From Candida dubliniensis CD36 (taxonomy: Eukaryota > Ascomycota > Pichiomycetes > Serinales > Debaryomycetaceae), in contig NC_012860.1 of the NCBI RefSeq assembly GCF_000026945.1, positions 1,178,001 through 1,242,000 of the forward strand: a stretch of DNA of 64,000 nt, written 5' to 3'. The first letter of the stretch is position 1. The number at the start of each line of letters is the position of its first letter. The position numbers and the translations under genes are program-made. Shown piece after piece: positions 60,501-64,000 of this stretch. The notes beneath the pieces are model-generated. The model searched no databases. It was not told where the DNA came from and saw only the letters and a list, made by a program, of their open reading frames with translations.

Positions 60501-62557
60501 GGTTTTTTATTATTTATATTTGATCTCAGTTGGTCTCTCATCTGTATGTTTTCAATCAAACTTTCAAATTTGGTAAACTCCAGTTCGGGAATGAAATACC
60601 ATTTTTTCACTGCTCCGAAAAATTGGAAATTGACTAAATTGGTAAAATGATCTTCACAAGTCCAATTATCCGTGGAAAAAGTCATGCCAATATTAATTCT
60701 AGATTCATTCAAATCATAATCGTTCACATCAGTTTTATCTAAAGCACCTAATAAGGCGTTTGGCAAAGTTGGTAAATTATGCAAATTCCATGGATGTAAT
60801 GCCGACTGAAGCAATTTGTTAATGAAATCGTCATCGTTAAATCTTTGCAGATCAAATTGGATAGGCTGGTTTACTGTAGAATTATTAGATTTGGTTGAAT
60901 TTGACGAGTTATGAGGACCCAGTTTGGTATGAGACAAATTCAAATGTTCACTATTTAAGTGATTCTTGTAATTGATCAAGTCATCGCCCATTTTCACAAA
61001 CCCAGATCCGTTAATATAATTCGGAATGTCCTTCCCCATTTCCAATTCCAAACCAAAATTCAATAGATTTGAACCCTTGCTACTACTTATATACTCCCAG
61101 TATAATTTCTCTAGACATTGAAGAGGTATCAAGTTTCGATCAGTGACATTGACATTGCTAAACTGGATCAGATTATTCTGAACCAAAAACTCTTGGAATT
61201 TTATGTCCTTTTCCATGAATTGTCGCAATGTATAAATAGAAGCAATTTTGGGTGCTGCTTTAACTCTTGAGTCATCTTGACTATTTGCTATGTAGCGAAT
61301 TGCAGAATCTAACTGAGTTTGAGGCAGTATAGTAATATCCACTTTTTCATTTTGTCTTCTTCGTTTTTTCTCATCCTGCTTTATAGTAAAGACATTGGGC
61401 TGTTTAATATCAATTGACAATGGGGAGTTTAAAAGATATCCTTTTCTTAATTTTGATTTAACTGATCTTCTAAAATCCTTAGCTGAACCTATAATCAATG
61501 GTGCAGTATACCCTTCAGTTTTAATCCTTTTGTTGGATGAAAAATCTTCATTTAACTCCCTTTTCCCATTGAAATTCCTTTGTAAATCTTCATTAGATTC
61601 ATCACGATTAACCAAAAAATCGATTTTATTCTCTTTTTTGACTTGTATATGTTTTAATTCTTCCTGTTTCACTTCCAAAATCGACTGTTTCTCTCGAAGA
61701 TACAATTCATACGGATAAAGAATTTTCTGATACGAAGATTTCAAGGAACTACTCAAACTTGTCATAATCTTTCCTTTATAGCCTAGTTCTCTACCAATTT
61801 GAGCCCAAAGTTTTTTATTTATCACCTCAATAAACCCACCACGGATAATCACTGATTGAAATAATTTATACAAATCTAAAGGGCGTTTATCAATCATGGG
61901 CATTTTATTGGCCTGTTGAGAACCAGATGAAGCAGAAGTATTACCACTCCTTTTGCTTTCTTGATCTTCATACTTTACCAGTTCCTCACTTTGATGAAAT
62001 TCAAGTAAATCATGATGAAATTTCAATCGCATGTATACTTCATCTTCAGGTGGATTATTTAGCAATTTATTGGTTTGAAACCAAAACAAATCGGAATTTA
62101 TTTGATTAGTACTTTGAAACAACTCAACATCATTTTGAGGTAGTTTCACTTTTACAGCACCATATTCTTTGCCAACCTCCATTATACTCTCAATAAATGC
62201 TATAGGATCTTTTGTTTGCTCCTGGGTTAGAGAAAAACATGGGATTTCATTCTTCGAAAAAGCAGAGTTGCTAACAGGCAGGGTCAAAATCTTGCTAGGT
62301 AAATTTCTATAATCTAAAGGTATGCTAGCTTTGAGTTTTTGTTGGGGTAAATTGAAGGGTGAATAGTTGAAATTTGTCAGTTGACCATTGAATAAGATCT
62401 TTTTGTTTTGCCTAATAACTTCAAATGTTTTCAAATCAGGCAATGACGAGTTACTGAAGAACCTTGAGGTTTTGGGAAACTTGGCCTTGGGGTTGTGAGT
62501 GGTTTCTGTTTGTTCATTGCTGAAACTATGACTATGGTCATCAGAGCGATGGGACAT
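57551..62557 (-). CDS. ECM5: Ecm5-like JmjN-ARID-JmjC-PHD chromatin protein
   Basis: The 1,668-residue protein has JmjN (about 104-145, EIPCFSLTQEQTKDP), ARID (about 221-290, RPLDLYKLFQSVIIRGGF), JmjC (about 600-800), long helical regions and a PHD finger (about 1375-1421, CVCREYEYGTMVECDKC with CNEWYHVQC and CPTC). The order matches KDM5 demethylases and yeast Ecm5. The iron ligands are missing: the HxE motif reads W-T633-C-E635-D-H and the second His (YHSGFN in KDM5) is Y-S780-S. The JmjC domain is therefore probably not an active demethylase, as suspected for Ecm5 itself. In yeast Ecm5 works with Snt2 and Rpd3 in stress-responsive gene control, and the PHD finger may read methylated H3K36 or H3K4. 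It is the largest coding region here. Confidence 0.92.
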   Translation of the reverse strand: MSHRSDDHSHSFSNEQTETTHNPKAKFPKTSRFFSNSSLPDLKTFEVIRQNKKILFNGQLTNFNYSPFNLPQQKLKASIPLDYRNLPSKILTLPVSNSAFSKNEIPCFSLTQEQTKDPIAFIESIMEVGKEYGAVKVKLPQNDVELFQSTNQINSDLFWFQTNKLLNNPPEDEVYMRLKFHHDLLEFHQSEELVKYEDQESKRSGNTSASSGSQQANKMPMIDKRPLDLYKLFQSVIIRGGFIEVINKKLWAQIGRELGYKGKIMTSLSSSLKSSYQKILYPYELYLREKQSILEVKQEELKHIQVKKENKIDFLVNRDESNEDLQRNFNGKRELNEDFSSNKRIKTEGYTAPLIIGSAKDFRRSVKSKLRKGYLLNSPLSIDIKQPNVFTIKQDEKKRRRQNEKVDITILPQTQLDSAIRYIANSQDDSRVKAAPKIASIYTLRQFMEKDIKFQEFLVQNNLIQFSNVNVTDRNLIPLQCLEKLYWEYISSSKGSNLLNFGLELEMGKDIPNYINGSGFVKMGDDLINYKNHLNSEHLNLSHTKLGPHNSSNSTKSNNSTVNQPIQFDLQRFNDDDFINKLLQSALHPWNLHNLPTLPNALLGALDKTDVNDYDLNESRINIGMTFSTDNWTCEDHFTNLVNFQFFGAVKKWYFIPELEFTKFESLIENIQMRDQLRSNINNKKPVDIDRIMKLLKKLEDDVDYEVVLKTLDNLINVDKDVRLNIGNEKFANLIGKGAKFNYNQEFMITPELLDSFGIRYTTAVQEPGEFIIKFPKTYSSTISFGFNLSEEVNLATKSWLDYALESEKWLAKQNIIPGFLTFKLLVNLALMYEGGTNLLFDSDIFYKAATMYDQLYQEEINSRNEVRKFRIKEMVVDGTVDMLSDDSFANLYPSRIVATDPKSKKSVIMSMQKFIQCQQQEEENFMKQFQIELQLCYSDEKLRYFSKILNSYSVDFESWVNNYEQLMRENSDVLLRTYKALLSDGEKIYSSIVSSAVKQQDIDQEKFKTFKNQVENLRTFIDNSNAFVEKCQNLLSIKHQQRIRNGNDIFREKSYSYGDLLKLVDSISKLNFMCPEIEQILEFKNEIENFDKASRLLLSKKSKSIQEFDDLISLGESFGLDIPSLNFIIRIRDRLKWLRTYSLIEKGVDPYGDKNEVFSIYDLRKFLDQGISVLSKDDLPMIKQVETILNASNAFDLEVSKFLKYNYVLELDLNRLSDIAKRFSTEKLFISMNNYHELSKLHINIKLIEQFKELEAASYPELKQLHNSVLESGLKFDTEILSKKLAGVESWIDLSWNKLSKTKVITTLNKSIDIDRLNSKLTINAKLLEKLLQLLYKSEFSLSEDDKYEESSSYLANKLDQPDTEDEVTPKYYCVCREYEYGTMVECDKCNEWYHVQCVKDVSNPDADKYICPTCLVISTTSNYNQFLQNQITLGELKEIYSKGELLNARSINEMTIMKDLIDELTKHHIRLQNQIERIVLQSDIAAKIDSLRLILRKLYGNGVLLNDIWEHVLNLIKGYERILEDDKKLSMEIIPIESISTTENIEKVIQKDELSLLSRNNINQEKGDSNTIEKKVEIGAGNASNILQESEMKVPFDEKSSNLEKTQVLPQQSVTPQVTTSIKVEEILNKTEDYGDIVKQTELETSEDHSISGVRLNQTEVVEHEM

Positions 62558-63346
62558 GATCCATGGGTTTGCAAGAGATTATATATATACTTGCTTAAAA
62601 GTATACGATGTGAATATTTGTTAAAACAAAAAAAAAAAACAATGAATGAAGAGAATGGGTTGTTCAGAATTTCAACTCTTAGTGTGCTTCGAGTTTTTTT
62701 TTTTTTTTTCAAGTGTATATTCCATATTTGGTGGGTCTTGAGATATATCTACGAAAATGCATACTATGTACATCCAGTAGGGAGAACAAAGTGTTAGAAG
62801 TTTTCCTTCACTACTTAAGCACTTAATGTAGGATTATCAGAAAGTTAGCATAGTGTCTAGTTATACGTAGATCTGTCTTGCTTTATAATTATTATACAAA
62901 GCGGCCAACATCGTTGAGTATCATTCCCTTAACCTGTCTAATTGGCAATCCTTCATTATTGTTTATTGAAACAATAACAAAACAAAAAAGTATTTAATCA
63001 ATAAATTAAAATGATTCTGGACATATTTCTAAACCTATATAGTAAACTAAACTTTTTTTACTCAACTAAACGAATATCAAATAGCATCCGTCAAGTCTTT
63101 CTTAAAGTGACTCTAAAAACCTTTTGTACACATGCCCGAAAATGAAAATAGCAATATGTAAAGTGAAAAAAACAAATTAAAGTCATGAAATGACGTCTCT
63201 TGACACCATTCTTGTATGACACCGAAACATCAACTAATAGTTGATACGAAAGATCGAAACCCAAAGAAGGAAGAAAGCAATATAACAGATTGGAAAGAAG
63301 CAAAAAATTGCAAAAAAAAAAAAAGGATTTAAAGGATGTTTTCACC
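62558..63346. other. Intergenic between ECM5 and PGA26
   Basis: This 789 bp region is the ECM5 promoter (with a T-tract at 62695-62710) plus the PGA26 3' region. Frames that open here (for example 63091-63345) are low-complexity and are not called. Confidence 0.5.
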
Positions 63347-63742
63347 TTACATCAAGGCAGCAGCAATAGCAACAACACCAACCAAAGCACCAGCAACGTT
63401 TTTGGAACCAGCACCTTCAAATGATGTGACATTGGCTGGAGCAACACTAGATGGGGCAACACTGTTTGGTAAAGTAGTAGTGGCAACGAGTTCGGTAGTC
63501 TCGTAGGAGGTAGAAATAATACATGGTTCAGTTACGGTAATTGTTGTTGGTTCACTTACAACAATTGGTCTCTTTGTGCAAATGTTATCTTCTTCACAAA
63601 TAGTCAAAGTAATAGTGGTAGGATAAGGACAATAAGTAGTGTAACCAGTGGCAGTTACTTCAGTAGTAACAGTACCATTATGGAATTCAGCTAAGGCAAC
63701 AGATGTCAAAACAGAACGAGCAATGATTTTTGAAAACTGCAT
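63347..63742 (-). CDS. PGA26: Pga26-like small GPI-anchored cell-wall protein
   Basis: The 131-residue protein has a signal peptide (about residues 1-19, MQFSKIIARSVLTSVALAE), a Thr/Val/Ser-rich body, four cysteines (Cys38, 49, 55, 74) in a YCPYPTTITLTICEEDNIC pattern shared with Pga59/Pga62, two N-glycosylation sequons (Asn22, Asn104) and a GPI signal: small residues GAGSKN (110-115) followed by a hydrophobic tail to the last residue. The size and pattern match C. albicans Pga26, reported as a small GPI wall protein affecting wall integrity and antifungal sensitivity. After processing it would be linked to beta-1,6-glucan. The name is from recollection of size, motif and neighbourhood. Confidence 0.85.
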   Translation of the reverse strand: MQFSKIIARSVLTSVALAEFHNGTVTTEVTATGYTTYCPYPTTITLTICEEDNICTKRPIVVSEPTTITVTEPCIISTSYETTELVATTTLPNSVAPSSVAPANVTSFEGAGSKNVAGALVGVVAIAAALM

Positions 63743-64000
63743 GTTTTTTTTTTATTATTCTAAAGTAAGATTGGGTATTAGATAGTTAACGAGTGAAATA
63801 AAGCTTACTTTGAACTATGAAAAGCAAAATGCAAGGATAATCTATAGTAAATAAAGAAGAAGAACAAAAACAATACAAATGCAAAAATAAAAGGAGCAAC
63901 TTGTATCATCTTTATATAATTGCAAAATCTACAACAAGAACCTAGGAGTTGAAAGTAAAGAATTCAAATGACAATAGTTCATAAGACAACACAAACGATT
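63743..64000. other. PGA26 upstream region
   Basis: These 258 bp hold the PGA26 promoter, with a poly-T/poly-A tract at the start and a TATATAA at 63914-63920 (TTATATA in minus orientation) that may be its TATA box. The window ends here. Confidence 0.45.

Noticed and set aside
63091..63345. 84-codon frame directly after PGA26
   Set aside because: Phe- and Ser-rich low-complexity translation of the 3' flank, with no signal or domain.

Overview
The window is nuclear DNA from a budding yeast of the CTG clade. Gene content and gene order point to Candida albicans or a very close sister such as C. dubliniensis. The evidence is AT-rich DNA with compact intron-poor genes, introns of the GTATGT/TACTAAC/AG type, a short Ste3-type receptor gene beside KAP123, a small GPI cell-wall protein matching Pga26, and an Atg8 with a long C-terminal tail. 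The species name rests on recollection of this gene neighbourhood, not on a search. Protein readings here use the standard code. In this clade CUG is read mainly as serine, so each leucine encoded by CTG should be read as Ser.

Left part (1-15.3 kb): the 3' end of a Gln-rich protein, a tail-anchored FHA protein, KOG1 (TORC1 raptor), the mitochondrial carrier MTM1, a divergent Pil1/Lsp1-like BAR protein, a MICOS ApoO-family subunit, RSM22 (mitoribosome assembly) and RPS27. Middle-left (15.3-28.5 kb) is gene-poor. A 3.1 kb and a 2.4 kb intergenic stretch surround an unrecognised multi-pass membrane protein, the translocon gene SSH1 (its start codon lies on a 10-base first exon), an acidic unknown protein and RIB4 (one intron). 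Two tandem intron-containing tRNA-Asn genes and one tRNA-Thr follow.

Middle (28.5-49.3 kb) is gene-dense: a short beta-1,3-glucan synthase paralog (GSL1 type), PET112/GatB, STE3, KAP123, FAL1, a DAS2-like kinase, a Nup157/170 nucleoporin, a secreted M28 aminopeptidase and RIM1. Right part (49.5-64 kb): an unknown protein, ATG8 (one intron), a Uga4-like permease, RPL7 (two introns, with a box C/D snoRNA in the second), MPS2, the JmjC-ARID-PHD protein ECM5 and PGA26.

There are no operons. The genes are independent units, often in divergent or convergent pairs. Several serve shared processes: mitochondrial translation and maintenance (RSM22, PET112, RIM1, MTM1, MICOS), ribosome production (RPS27, RPL7, the intronic snoRNA, FAL1, KAP123), nutrient signalling and autophagy (KOG1, ATG8), and cell wall or surface (GSL1, PGA26, STE3). 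I found no prokaryote-like defence system, CRISPR array or intact transposon. The most useful points are gene-model corrections (SSH1, RIB4, ATG8, RPL7, PET112, MPS2), the intronic snoRNA, the paired hairpins in RPL7 intron 1, the missing catalytic histidines in ECM5, the extended Atg8 tail and the divergent drug hot-spot residues in the glucan synthase paralog.
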